This document shows, piece by piece, positions 22,604-35,500 of a stretch of DNA of 64,000 bases. Under the pieces are notes generated by a model. It had not been told where the DNA came from, did not search any database, and saw only the letters and a program-made list of their open reading frames with translations. Origin of the DNA: Lactarius indigo (taxonomy: Eukaryota; Basidiomycota; Agaricomycetes; Russulales; Russulaceae); the NCBI GenBank assembly GCA_025766275.1, contig JAFKAC010000079.1, positions 213,758 to 277,757 on the forward strand. Direction: 5' to 3'. The translations under genes and the position numbers were made by a program. How positions within the stretch are numbered: the stretch's first letter is position 1; each line of letters opens with the position of its first letter.

Positions 22604-25600
22604 ATGTCAACCAGTCTCCAGCCGTCTTCCTCCTCTCCAAACTTGCACCCGATCTTCGAGAAGGTCCTCAAAGAGTACAAGAAGAAGACCAGAAAGGAAC
22701 TTTCTACCCACCCACTCGCAGCGGAGATACGAGGCTGTGATTCAATTGAGGCCATCCTCACCGTACTTCAAGGGAAAGCCAACGAACTCAATCAATCCCA
22801 GAGCAGCGACGAACGACTCACAAAATGGCTTACGCCAACCGTGAATGTCCTAAACGCTCTCTCTTCCACCCTTGGCGAGGGCGTTGGCACAGTAATTCTC
22901 AGCGTGTTACCTGACTACCGGTTTGTGTCCTAACGTCAATTTCAGGTATTTCCCCCAACCAAAATTATCTTTTCCGCGATGAGTATCCTCCTCGTAGTGA
23001 GTTGACTCTCCGCGTATGCTTTGATTACCCGTGATAACCCCCCATTTCCCTCAGGCAGCAAAGGGTACCGCCGCGAGTCGCGATGTGCTCATCGAGCTCT
23101 TCGAGAGAATTGAAAACTTTTTTGTACGCCTCCAGACCCATATCGAAGTCCCGCCAACATCACAAATGGCGAATGTGATGGGGAAAGTTATGGCTGAGGT
23201 GCTTTCTATGCTTGCGGTCGCGACGAAGGTGATGTACCAAAGCCGAAAGAGTTAGTTCACCTTCGCTGCCGAGCTTTCCCTCGCTGAAATTCGCCCAGAA
23301 ACATTTCTTAAGAGGCTTGTGGGAAGGAACGATATCGAGGACGCGTTATTGAGGTTGGATAAATTGGAACAGGGAGAGCTCCGGATGGTGTCTGCGCAAG
23401 TGTTAAAGGATACCAGTGATCTCAAGGACGGTGCGTAGCTCTTTTGTCTTAAGGTACAATTAATACTGAACCTCTTCGGATTAGATATGAAGGAAACAAA
23501 AGTGATGGTCCAGCAGATCGTCGGCGATGTTACCTCCCGCGAATGTTCGTATTGTCACAACCTCACCACGGATAATAGTAGGAGCTCACATGCCAATCGT
23601 AGGGGAGCGGCTTCGAGGATGGCTCACCCCGCCTGATCCATCGACAAACCACGCCAACGCGTGCAGCACGCAGCACGAGAGAACCGCTGCCTGGGTTTTC
23701 AACGAGTTTGTATTTAAGGAGTGGGAGTCGTCCGAGCCGGGATCGTTGTTGTGGATTCACGGGAAGGGTACGAATGCTCTCACCGCGGTGTTCACATCTC
23801 AATGACTACTCCTGCTTTCGTAGCCGGTTCGGGGAAGAGCATCCTCTGGTCTGCCGTTCTTTTTTTTCTCCGCACACAGATTTTTATATCCTCTATTAGC
23901 TCTGCAATCATTCAGCATGTCGTCACTCTACGCGACGCCGGGTCGGCCTCCGTCGCCTATTTCTATTTCGATTTTAGAGACGTCGACAAGAAGGATTGTC
24001 GCAACCTCGTTTCTTCACTTCTAATACAACTTTCTTCTCGGTCCAAACCCTGTCTCGACTTACTCTCCCACGTCTATTCAACCTATAGCGATGGCAAGGA
24101 ACGACCCGGTGAACGTACTTTGGTGAAATGCCTCAAAGACATGCTCATGGCGCTATCTGCGTCTCAACTCCCCACTTACATCATCCTTGACGCCCTTGAC
24201 GAATGTCCCAACACGTTCGGAATACCAACTCCGCGAGGACATATCCTCGGGCTTGTAGCAGATCTTGTTGACCTCCGCCTTCCGAATTTACACATATGTA
24301 TAACTAGTCGGCCGGAAAGTGACATCCGGACCGCTCTCGAACCTTTGGCATCGGGCCACTTCTCCCTTCATGACCAACCTGGACAAAAGAAAGACATCTC
24401 TGAATACGTCAGCTCTGTTGTACAATCCGACCCCCAAATGAAGAGATGGCGAGAAGATGACAGAAAATTGGTTATTGATAAGCTCTCGGAGAAAGCCGAT
24501 GGCATGTAAGCCGGTTTTTAGTCCTTCCCGGTACTTCCTCTTGTGTTGATATTGGTCGCATAGGTTCCGCTGGGTTTTTTGTCAGCTGGAGATGTTGAGG
24601 CATTGTCTCGCTCCCAGTCTTCGGCGTCAACTAAATGAACTGCCAAAAAGCCTGGACGAGACGTACGAACGGGTGCTAAAGGAGATCGAGTCGACGAACC
24701 AAGGCCGCCATGCGCGCCGTCTGCTGCAGTGCCTTGCCGTGGCTATGCGACCGCTTTATGTTGAGGAGCTCGCAGAGGTGCTTGCGTTTGACCTCGATGC
24801 GACCAAGGCGGAAATCCCGGTGTTTCATGCGGAGTGGCGATGGGAAGACCAAGAACAAGCAGTGTTGTCCGCCTGTTCGAGCCTGATTGCCATCGTTGGC
24901 CGAGATGATTCCCGGGTTGTCCAATTTTCGCATTTTTCCGTGAAGGAATACCTCACATCGGATCGTCTTGCCGCCGCAAGTGGAGATGTCTCACAATATC
25001 ACATTGTCCCGGAACCCGCGCATTTGATACTTGCTCAGGCCTGCCTTGGGGTTCTACTCGGTTTGGATAATTGCGTCGCCAAAGACAGTGAAGAGGGCAG
25101 CAACAGCAACAAGGCCTGGACCATTCCGCTGCTTGGGTATGCTGCCGGGCACTGGGCTTCGCACGCCCAGGTCGGGAACGTGTCATCACGCCTGAAAGAC
25201 GCGATGGAGACCCTCTTTGACTCAGACAAGCCATATTTTTTGTCATGGAAACGGATACACGACATATACCCTTATACACTCAGCAACGAATATCGCCCAA
25301 CCAACCCCCTATACTACGCTGCCCTCTGCGGGTTCTATGGCCTAGCTCAGTGTCTCATCGCCAAACATCCAGACCAAGTAAATCACGACGGTAGTCAGTA
25401 TAACTCACCCCTAGCCGCCACACTTTTGGGGAAACACGTCCAGGTTGCGAATCTCCTACTTGAGCACGGCGCGCATGTTCATGTTCGGGGAAACCCCCCA
25501 CTTTGCCACGCAATCGAATTCTCAGATGACGCCCGTGTCAATGCCGTGCAGTTTCTACTTAGACACGGCGCACATGTGAACGCTGGGCGGAAGAATCTCC

Positions 25601-27594
25601 GGACTCCTCTGCATTTGGCAGCGAATGTGGGAGACCCAGAGGTGGTTCGGATATTACTCGAACACGGCGCAGATGTCGATCTTCGGGACGACTATGGCCA
25701 AGTTCCGTTGCACCTAGTGTCAACCAGCGAGCGCGAGTTTATGAGGGACGAAGGTGGCGAACGTTCGATTATTGCGCGGTTATTAGTGGAACGCTGCGCG
25801 GACGTGAACGCAAGAGATAAGGACGGCGCTACCCCGTTGCACTTCGCATCATACCATTGGCGGCTCGAGATTACCCGGCTGCTGCTCGGCCGTGGCGCCA
25901 ACACCAACGTATTAAATGCCCAAGGCCGGAACCCACTGCATGAGCTGTCGCGACGCAACCAAAATTCTTACGCTGATGAGTCGCGAGAAAAACCAAGCGG
26001 AGTTAAACTTCAGAACGTTCTCAGCATCGCAAAGCTTTTACTGGAGCATGGCGTGGACGTAAATGCACTAGATGAAGATTACGCAACCCCATTACACGTC
26101 GCATCCTCTTGCGGTATGCTTGAGATCACGCGACTGCTGCTCGACCATGGTGCAAAAGCCGACGCGAAGAATGTACTAGGCCAGACCCCTCTCCACTTAG
26201 TATCTCAAAGCGAGTCTTTCGCCTGCGAAGATCCCGATATCGCACAGTTATTACTCGAGCTTGGTGCGGATGTGAACGCGCGAGATAAGGACCAGGCTAC
26301 CCCTTTACATTTCGCATGCTCCCATGGGAACTTCGAGACCGCGCTGCTGTTGCTCGATCATGGCGCAGAAGTTAACGCGCAGAATGTTGATTGCCAGACA
26401 CCTTTACACCGAATCGGAGTTCCACAGATCTCACATGAAAACCCCAACGACAATCCCCGTGTTACACAGCTAATGCTAGAACGTGGCGCAGACGTGCATG
26501 GACGAGACAAGGACCAGGCGACTCCGTTACATTTGGCATGCTACATGTTGATGTTCGAGACCGCACAGGTGCTGCTCGACCATGGCGCAGAAGCAGACGA
26601 AAAGAACGCAGACGGCCAGACACCATTACACCGAGTATCACAAACCCCAGTCGTTGACGACGAGAGACCCTCCCGTATCACACGGCTGTTGTTGGAGCAT
26701 GGAGTGGGCGTAAATGCACTAGACAATCGTCAGGAAACCCCATTACATCTCGCGTGCTCCCATGAGAAATTTGGGGTCGCACAGGTATTGCTCGACCACG
26801 GCGCCGAAGTCAGCGCGCAAAATGCTGACGGCCAGACCCCGTTACACCGAGTATCACAGACCTCACTTTATTACACAGACGACCGTGTCACACGGCTGTT
26901 GTTGGATTGTGGCGCGGACGTAAATGCACGAGACAAGCACCAGGCGACCCCATTACATTTGGCGACTCACAAGTTGTTGTTTAATATTATCCTGGTACTG
27001 ATCAACCATGGCGCAGACGCCGACGCACGCAATGCGGACGGCCAGACTCCACTGCACCGAGTATCACAGTATTCGTTCAGTAGCAAATATGACAGTTACT
27101 ATGCTGCTCACGTTGTGCGGATTTTGATGGAACACGGTGTGGACGTAAATGCGCGAGACAAGGAGAAGGCAACCCCATTACATTTGGCGTCCTACCATGG
27201 CTATGTCGAAGTCGCAGAGGTACTGCTTGACCACGGGGCACAAGCTAATGCAGAAGACATCCGGGGTCAGACCCCATTGTATCAAGTGCTACTGGGCAAT
27301 CAAAACTACAAGAGTTACACGATGGGATCACCAAGGAACGACCCAGGCAAAGCTGTTCGTCTCGCACAGCGATTCCTGGAGTGCGGTGCGGACGTGAACG
27401 CGCAAACTAAGGACCACGAAACGCCATTACACCTGGCATCACGCCTTCGACTGTACGAGATTGCACGGATCCTTCTCAAGCACGGTGCCGATGTCGATGT
27501 GAAGAACTCGGAGGGAAAGTCCCCATTGGATCTCGCTTCTGGGAGAAAAGGGAAGGGGATGAAACGATTATTGTTGAAATATTCTGCCAAGTGA
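22604..27594 (+). CDS. NLR-B: Goodbye-NACHT-ankyrin STAND protein, 9 exons, reads intact
   Basis: Same architecture as NLR-A. Inferred exons: 22604-22891, 22946-22996, 23055-23250, 23299-23430, 23485-23544, 23603-23767, 23824-23848, 23900-24505, 24564-27594, giving 1517 residues in frame. The N-terminal domain starts MSTSLQPSSSSPNLHPIFEK. The linker carries only one heptad (DTSDLKD). Walker A GKAGSGKS spans the intron at 23768-23823, Walker B is IILDALDEC, and CITSR follows. About 20 ankyrin units alternate between a DKDQATPLHLA type and a NADGQTPLHRVSQ type, two units more than NLR-A and NLR-C. It ends GRKGKGMKRLLLKYSAK. One donor (23545, GTTCG) is weak but conserved in NLR-C. Function is inferred from the family only. 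Confidence 0.9.
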
Positions 27595-30500
27595 ATGTGA
27601 TACGTAGTAGTGACGGGCCTGCTCTATGAGGCATTTGTGTAGATAAGTAGCGGAATCGTATTTGTTCGGATGCGTAGATTGTATATAGTAGTCGTTCGTA
27701 AAGTGTAAAAGGACATCGCATGAGTCACCCCTGCTGACCTGCGCATTCGCGAACACGTTGTCGGTCCCTACTATCGCTCGTGATGACCACCTTGCGCTTC
27801 ATTAGCCCCCCGCGTAGGCCAGGATCTCAGCGTGCCGGATGTTAGATTACTGGTCAGGCCATCGAGCAGGTCGCATATGACACAACCACTAACGTCCGAC
27901 AGCTTCACGGGAAGGGATTGCAAGCGCAGGCGGTAAATGGGCAAGAAGCCGAACGCCTCCGGGAATGGGAGGAACAGTCCCGAAGGGGTAGACAATGGAT
28001 GCTGCACAAGAATCAAAGTGCCGTTCGTATGTCTTATCCATAAGAGGAAAGAAACGAGAAGTGGTGAGAGGGTAGAGAGAGGATAGTGGACACACGTTGA
28101 GTATTTTAACATATTTTGTGCCGCATACTTGGACGCATAGTTCGTTGAGCTGACTGGAGTTCTGCGTCTGGGGCATCTGTTCTGGGATAGAGAGGGTTGA
28201 TGATGGAGTCAAGGAGGGACTCCGAGTTGTTCGAGGGCTCGGACAAGGGGACAACTTGTGTACCTACATTGGCGAATGTAACAGCCTGAGTATTACCCCA
28301 ACTTTTATCTTTTGTCAGGAGAGCTACTCAGGTCTGCAGTGCGCCCCCCTCTGGCATTATGGAAACGTATTCACGCCGCTTGTTTGTCTGACCTCAGGCT
28401 GATTGCTCAGCGCTCAGCCCTTATACTTTGGCTTGTACGTTCCCGCGCATATGGGACATTGGCACCTTCCTCTCCACCCTGGGCCCCAGCCCCTATCTCC
28501 CCCGACTCCAAACTGTGACAGATGCAGGAACCCCCAGGGATGTAATTAGGTCGTATCACTGATAGCTGTATAAACGACGGATCTTGCTCTACTAAATTTG
28601 AGAAACTTGAGACCCGGAATAACCGAATCGGAGATGCGGGCCGAGGTCCTTGGATTTTGGCCGGTCTGAGGCGGAACGAGGCACTCGCGGCGCCTTAGAG
28701 CATTGTTTTGAGTGAGCGGACGAGGCGGCACATGCCATTCCCTTCTTGCGTGCCGCCACCTGCCCGCCCACTATTCCAACCAGTCTAAAGAACCGGATCC
28801 TTTCTTTTTTCCCGCCCACCGCACCCTTTTTCCTTTTGCCATGGGATCGTTTATGAGGATCGCTGTTGTCCCCAATGTTCTTCTGGTCGCCCCAGGAGGG
28901 TTTCCACTCGCCCGTCGCAACCTCGCCTCGGAGGCAGAGACCCTCCTTTTCGATCGAGAAGCGCTTCGCGCTTTCGCCCGCTCTCTATACTTGTTTTACC
29001 CCCATTTCGCGCGAGCATGAACTCCTTTCGCACCTAGCCACCTACACCGCCTGTACATGCTCTTGGACTGAATACCCAAATAGACCTAGCCGCGTCCCAT
29101 TGCGGCTCCGTGACTGACTCTACGCGTGGCGCCCCAGCTCTCCCTCACCTCCCCTCTCCTCAACTGGCGCCGTACCGTCACCTCCATCGTAAAGCGCTGC
29201 GACTCGCAAAGATTACGGCGGCAACCGGAAATGTCCCTCATGAACTCGCCAATTATCCTTAAGTTTTCCAGCTCTCGTTGCTCCGCACCTCAAATACCCC
29301 CCAACTTCATCCATGACATCAAAACCAGGTAATCCCGGCGGCCAGAGAAGAAGTATCCCAGAAATAGAAGGATATGATCCAAATGTAGACAAATCGGCGT
29401 ACCCTTCCACCCGACTGCGATGTATGTGATAGTCCTGATCGTTGCAACTATCCAACCCTTCAACTGTCCTGACTCCGCGGATCAGTGACGCTCCCTGCTC
29501 ACCTAATATCGACCTAATAAGCCTAGTCAGTAACTTATGGGACAATCAATGAGAAGTGGTCGCTGCGGGACAAATGGGACCTCAGACTGTTGCTGTCGTC
29601 GTTACTTGTATCCTAGATTCTTGCTCTGCGCCTGCGCATACCATTGTACGATCAAAAATAACTATATGCTAGCGAGATAATACTCGGACTTGGACAAGCT
29701 CTTGTGAAACGTACTCGTGATGGATCTGCTCTACGATATGAAAGTGTAGAAATGCCGCATTATTTCATATATGTTTTCTAATAGTAGGTAGTTCCAATGT
29801 AGCGGACATCCCTCACATTACCCCTACCCGACCTGGCTATCCACGAAAGTATTGTCCGTGTCCCTACCCTCCCAACCGTCTCGTGTTCTACCAGCGGCCC
29901 AACACGCGTTACACCAACTATTGTCGGGAGAGCGAGGAAGCTCTGCATAGAGCGTACCGGAGGCGAGATGCGTGCTGCTATAATGTGCGTGATGGAGGAA
30001 GTGTGACCCAGGAATCACTGGAAATGCCGCTCGTCTGGTCAGCGATCGGTGTTCGCCGTTCATACGTTTCCGCGCATTTGGGACATTAGCCCCTCCTCTC
30101 CAACCTTGATTTCTTCTGTACGATCCTCGCGAACTCGATCGACGCACCAGATGCAGAACTACCATCCAATAATGAGAAGGCGACAGACATTTCGGCGCCA
30201 AAGTCAGAAAATATGTTGGAACGTTTGACTCTGCCCGCTATCGCCTTCACATAGATGGCATGTAAATCGTGGGACGAATTACTAATGCGCAGTGGAGGAA
30301 ATGTCAATATCGTCCATCCAATGGAATCGGGACTATGGCCGAGATCGATGCGGCCAAGGCATCCTTGAATTCCAGGCTACGGTGTCGATGGTGAGGTGTA
30401 GGGAAATTCGGAGCCATGTAGAGATGGAGCGAACCCTACTGGACAGGCGATAAGGACGGTTGCGGAGACAAGTGGTCGCTGTATGCATGGATGTGGGCAA

Positions 30501-32583
30501 ACGGGGGAGTAGAGATACCATTTGATATTTGGGTGCTTTTCCGTTGGTGAGTGAGAGAAACAGAATAGGAGAGATAGCACACACCTCAACGGACCGAGCA
30601 CTTTCTGACTTCGGTGATGAACGTTTCGCTCCATTCACAGCCCAACTTTCAGTTTGGAGAAAGGCGATGTAGGAGAGATGGGAGGCGGCCTAGTCCTATG
30701 TATGCAGGGTCCAGATTGCCGGTGTCGAGATGGCATAATGGGGTGATAGTCGGGGAAGTTGGACTTTCTTGGGTCGACTTGGCATGACACTTGTCGAGCG
30801 AGAAGACGACGAGAATGAGCCGGAGATGTCGGTTTGGCTGACAAACAGTACCAATCACCGGACGTCCGCGTTCCGTGAGTTCCGTTCCACATGAGTTCGC
30901 CATTTCATGTACTTTCAACTTCATCCCGACGGAACATAAGTAGTAGGTGCTGCTTTTGAATAACCCCCCACGACAATTCCATTGAGTCATTGATCGACAT
31001 TTCGCTCCTCTGCTTCCTGCGTTACAGTACAAAGTGCGTACCGAGTAACTACGGCCGTAGAACCACACATACCACGGCTAGATGTGGCTGCAATGGCATT
31101 CGATAGCACCCGAAACATTTTGGGGATAGTTGAATAACTCAACGGGGGTCATGCTGATCTGCGATAAGATAACGATAACTTGATTGGAACGCACCAAACT
31201 CGACTCCGTTCGTGTCTGCGACCCTTTCTGCAAGACCAACTAGAGGTGCCAAAAAGAACTCGCCCCATACCGTACAGCTATCAACGGGTCTCGAGTTTGC
31301 TACGGCTGCTGCAGTCACCGTGGCTGCCAGAGGTGGAGTGGAGGGGGGTGTCAAAACAGCCGTGTAGCCCTCGGGCCATTCTACTTTTGCACGGATGAAA
31401 CTCCCGCGAGTTCGAGGTACCGCGTCACGCACGACTCGGAGAGAGCCACGGGAAACCTGAAGCACCATGATCTTGTACGTTCGCCAATACGTGCTACGTG
31501 CGCTGTTCTACCTTGATAGTAGCCTGTCTGGTTAGTGCGCCCCAGAAATCCGCTATGAGTAGCGCAGATTGAGAGTGAAGTGCAGAATTGTTTGACGTGG
31601 AGGAAGCGCTGGCGGTAGCTACTAGCACAAAGGCCAGTTGGGAGACAAGGTGTGGGAAAGAAGGAGGGTAGATGGTCGTCGTGTGATAGGATGTCTATAA
31701 GTTGGTGAGTGTGCATAGGGACTCTGGAACGGAACTTGAAGGACAAGCGAACGCAACTTGTGCCAGGGGAAAGGGCCAAGGTCGGCACTCGTCTGCTGAT
31801 CCTATCAGTCATGTCTACAGACGCAGGCAAACACAGCGGCCACGCTCTGGTCATTGATCGAAACAAACGAATCGAACGAGGGTTGACGATGTTGACAGGT
31901 CGACGCCGTTGAGGAAGATACTCGTGAACAGACGTTGAAAGCCACCCTGGTACGCACCTGAAAAGCGACATCCCCGCCATCACCCTTGCTCGTGCCCTCC
32001 TGTGCTCTGCCACTGCCTTGGTGCGCGGCGCGTCATAACTCCTAGTGAGTGTATCGCCTCTAGTAGGCCGCAAGACTCTTCTTACATACCATTAATTGCC
32101 ATAAATAACCATATTCTGACCGAGGTATCGGTGCCTGGCATCGGTGTGGGCTATTGGAGATTGGGGGGCCTAGCGTCCTACGAGGGCTGGACGAACGTGT
32201 TCACGGGATTGGACAGATGGGAAACGTACAGCATAGATGCATGTGGGAGAGGATCGTATTTTCCAGTTGGATTCCCATTTGTGAAGGGGGCGAATAGGAA
32301 CGAAGGGGGGATGGAAAGAGCGCGCGCATCGAGGACTGAGAAGGAGGCAGTGAGGAAGCGTATCGCTGGAACCATCCGGTCACGATTGAACCGGTCCGGA
32401 AAAGCGCTTGTCTCAGTCAGTTCTAGGTCATGTGTGCTGGGTGCCTGCCGCAAGGACGTGCTTTGGGCAGTGCGCGCTACATGGATACACGAGGCAGGGT
32501 AAACGTTCCCATCTAAGAAACCCTGTCCTTGTCTCTCATTTTCGACATACACTCTTATCGAACTCACAGTCGCGATAAACACG
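27595..32583. repeat. Inter-NLR spacer 3, carrying two copies of the 3' flank
   Basis: Nearly 5 kb without a convincing gene. The normal 3' flank follows NLR-B at 27600-27660, and a second copy appears at 29700-29780 (GTACTCGTGATGGATCTGCT). This is followed by the usual spacer order (30540, 31150, 31600, 31700-32200). About 28260-29690 is not matched by the other spacers. The arrangement suggests that a further cassette once stood between NLR-B and NLR-C and was lost, or that a spacer was duplicated. Confidence 0.65.
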
Positions 32584-35500
32584 ATGTCGACCAGTCTCCA
32601 GGCATCCTCCTCCACTCCAAACGTTCACCCGATCTTCGAGAAGGCCCTCAAAGAGTATAAGAAGAAGACCGGAAAAGAACTGTCTACCCATCCGCTTGCG
32701 GAGGAAATACAAGGCTGCGGTTCTATTGAAGCTATCCTCGCCGTACTTCAAGGGAAAGCCAACGAACTCAATCAAAATCAGAGCAGCGACGAGCGACTCA
32801 CAAAGTGGCTTACGCCGACCGTGAATGTTCTCAACGCACTCTCTTCCACCCTTGGCGAAGGCGTCGGCACAGTGAGTTCCAGTACGCTGCCTGGTCACCA
32901 GACGGCGTCCTAACATTAAATTTCAGGTATTTCCCCCCACTAAAATTATCTTTTCCGCCATGAGTATCCTCCTTGTGGTGAGTTGACCTTCTGCGTAGAC
33001 TGTGATGACCCGGGACAACGCCATTTCCCACAGGCGGCAAGGGATACCGCAGCGAGCCGCGATGTACTTATCGAGCTCTTCGAGAGAATTGAAAACTTCT
33101 TTGTACGCCTCCAGACGCACACCGAAGTCCCACCGACAGCGCAGATGGTGAATGTGATGGGGAAGGTTATGGTCGAAGTGCTGTCTATGCTTGCGATGGC
33201 GACAAAGGTGATGTACCAAAGTCGCAAGAGTTTGTTCATCTCCCCTCCCCCGAGTTTCCCCTTGCTGAAATTGGACCAGAAACGTTCCTTAAGAAGCTGC
33301 TGGGAAGGAACGATATTGGGGACGCGTTAGTGAGGTTGGATAAATTGGAACAGGGGGAACTGCGGATGGTGTCTACGCAAGTGTTAAAGGACACCAGTGA
33401 TCTGAAGGACGCTACAAGTGATATTAAGGACGTCGCAAATGACATTAAGGACGTCACAAGTGATATTAAGGACACCACAAGTGATATCAAGGACGTCACA
33501 AGTGATATCAAAGACGATACCAGCGAGCTCAAGGACAGTGCGTAGTTCTTCGTCTCATAACACAATTCGTGCCAAACCTCTTCGGATTAGACGCGAAAGA
33601 AGCAAAAGTGATGCTAAAGCAGATTCTCGGCGATGTTAGCCCCCACCAATGTTCGTATTGTCATGGCCTCACCGCGAATGCTCGTAAAGCTCACATACAA
33701 TACCAGGGGAGCGGCTCCGAGGATGGTTGACTCCGCCTGATCCATCAATCAAACCACACCAACGCGTGCGGCGCTCAGCATGAGAGAACTGCGGCCTGGG
33801 TTTTCAATGAAGATATATTTAAGCAGTGGGAGTCGTCCCAGTTGGGATCCTTATTGTGGATCCATGGCAAAGGTATCGGTGTTCCACTCTGCGGGGTTCA
33901 CCTGTCTGACTGCTCCTGGTTTCGTAGCGGGTTCAGGGAAGAGCATCCTCTGGTTCGCCATTCTGTTTTCTCTCCATACAGATGCTTATGTCCTTCGGTC
34001 AGCTCTTCGATTATCCAGCATCTCATCACTCTCCGCGATGCTGGGTTAGCCTCCATTGCCTATTTCTATTTTGACTTTAGAGATGACAACAAGAAGCATC
34101 GCCGCGGGCTCCTTTCTTCGCTTCTATTACAGCTTTCTTCCCGGTCCACGGATTGTCTCAATATACTCTCCCACGTCTATTCGACCTACGACGCTGGCAA
34201 GGAACAGCCCAGTGAACGTGCTTTGGTGCAATGCCTCAAGGACATGCTCATGGCGCCATCCCTTTCTCAACTCCCCACTTACATCGTCTTGGACGCCCTT
34301 GACGAATGTCCCAACACATACGGGATACCAACTCCGCGAGGACATGTCCTCGAACTTGTAAAAGATCTTGTTGACCTCTGTCTTCCGAACCTATGCATGT
34401 GCATTACTAGTCGCTGGGAGAATGATATCCGGACCGCTCTCGAGCCTTTGGCATCAGGCCACTTCTCCCTTCATGATCAACCTGGACAGAAGAACGACAT
34501 CAGCGAATATGTCAGCGCTGTTGTTCAATCTGACCCCCAAATGAAGAGTTGGCGAGAAGACGACAGGAGTCTAGTCATCGAGACACTCTCGGAGAAAGCT
34601 GATGGCATGTAAGGCGATAGTCGATTTCGACCTATACTTCCCTGACTCATCGTACAGGTTCCGATGGGTCTTTTGTCAGCTGGAGATATTAAGGCATTGC
34701 CTCGCTCCCAGTCTACGGCGTCAACTTGACGAACTACCGAAAACCCTTGACGAGACGTATGAGCGGGTCTTGAAGGAGATCGAGTCCACCAACCAAGGCC
34801 GATACGCGCGCCGTCTGTTGCAGTGCCTTTCCGTGGCTTGTCGGCCGCTTCGTGTCGAGGAGTTCGCAGAAGTACTTGCGTTTGACCTTGACACGACCGA
34901 GGGAGAGATCCCGACGCTTCATGCGGAATGGCGCTGGGAAGATCAAGAGCGAGCAGTTTTGTCTGCTTGTTCGAGCTTGGTTTCCATTGTCGACGGCAAA
35001 AATACCAAGGGCGAATATTGCCGGGTTGTCCAATTTTCACATTTTTCGGTGAAAGAATACCTCACGTCAAATCGTCTTGTCTCCGCTCGCGGAGATATAT
35101 CACGGTACCACATTCTTCCCGAACCTGCGCACTTGATACTTGCGCGTGCCTGCCTTGGGGTTCTACTCAACTTGGATAATCGCGTTGACAAAGAGGGCGG
35201 CGGCGAGCACAACGACAACGACATCCCTTTGCTTAAATATGCTGCCGAACATTGGGCATCCCACGCTCAGGTCAAGAGCGTGTCATTACGTCTGAAGGAT
35301 GCGATGGAGGCCCTCTTTGACTTGGACAAGCCATACTTCTTGGAGTGGGTACGAATACACGACATAGACCCTTATATATTTGGGTACTGGAAAGAACGCC
35401 ATCCCCAACCCCTGTACTATGCCGCTCTTTGCGGATTCTATGACCTCGTTCGGCTCCTCGTCCTTAAACACCCGGAGCAAGTAAATTACCGTGATGGCAA

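Noticed and set aside
31381..32073. 230-codon minus-strand open frame in spacer 3
   Set aside because: It crosses blocks conserved at DNA level between spacers, but the frame is not kept in spacers 1, 2 or 4, and no motif is seen.
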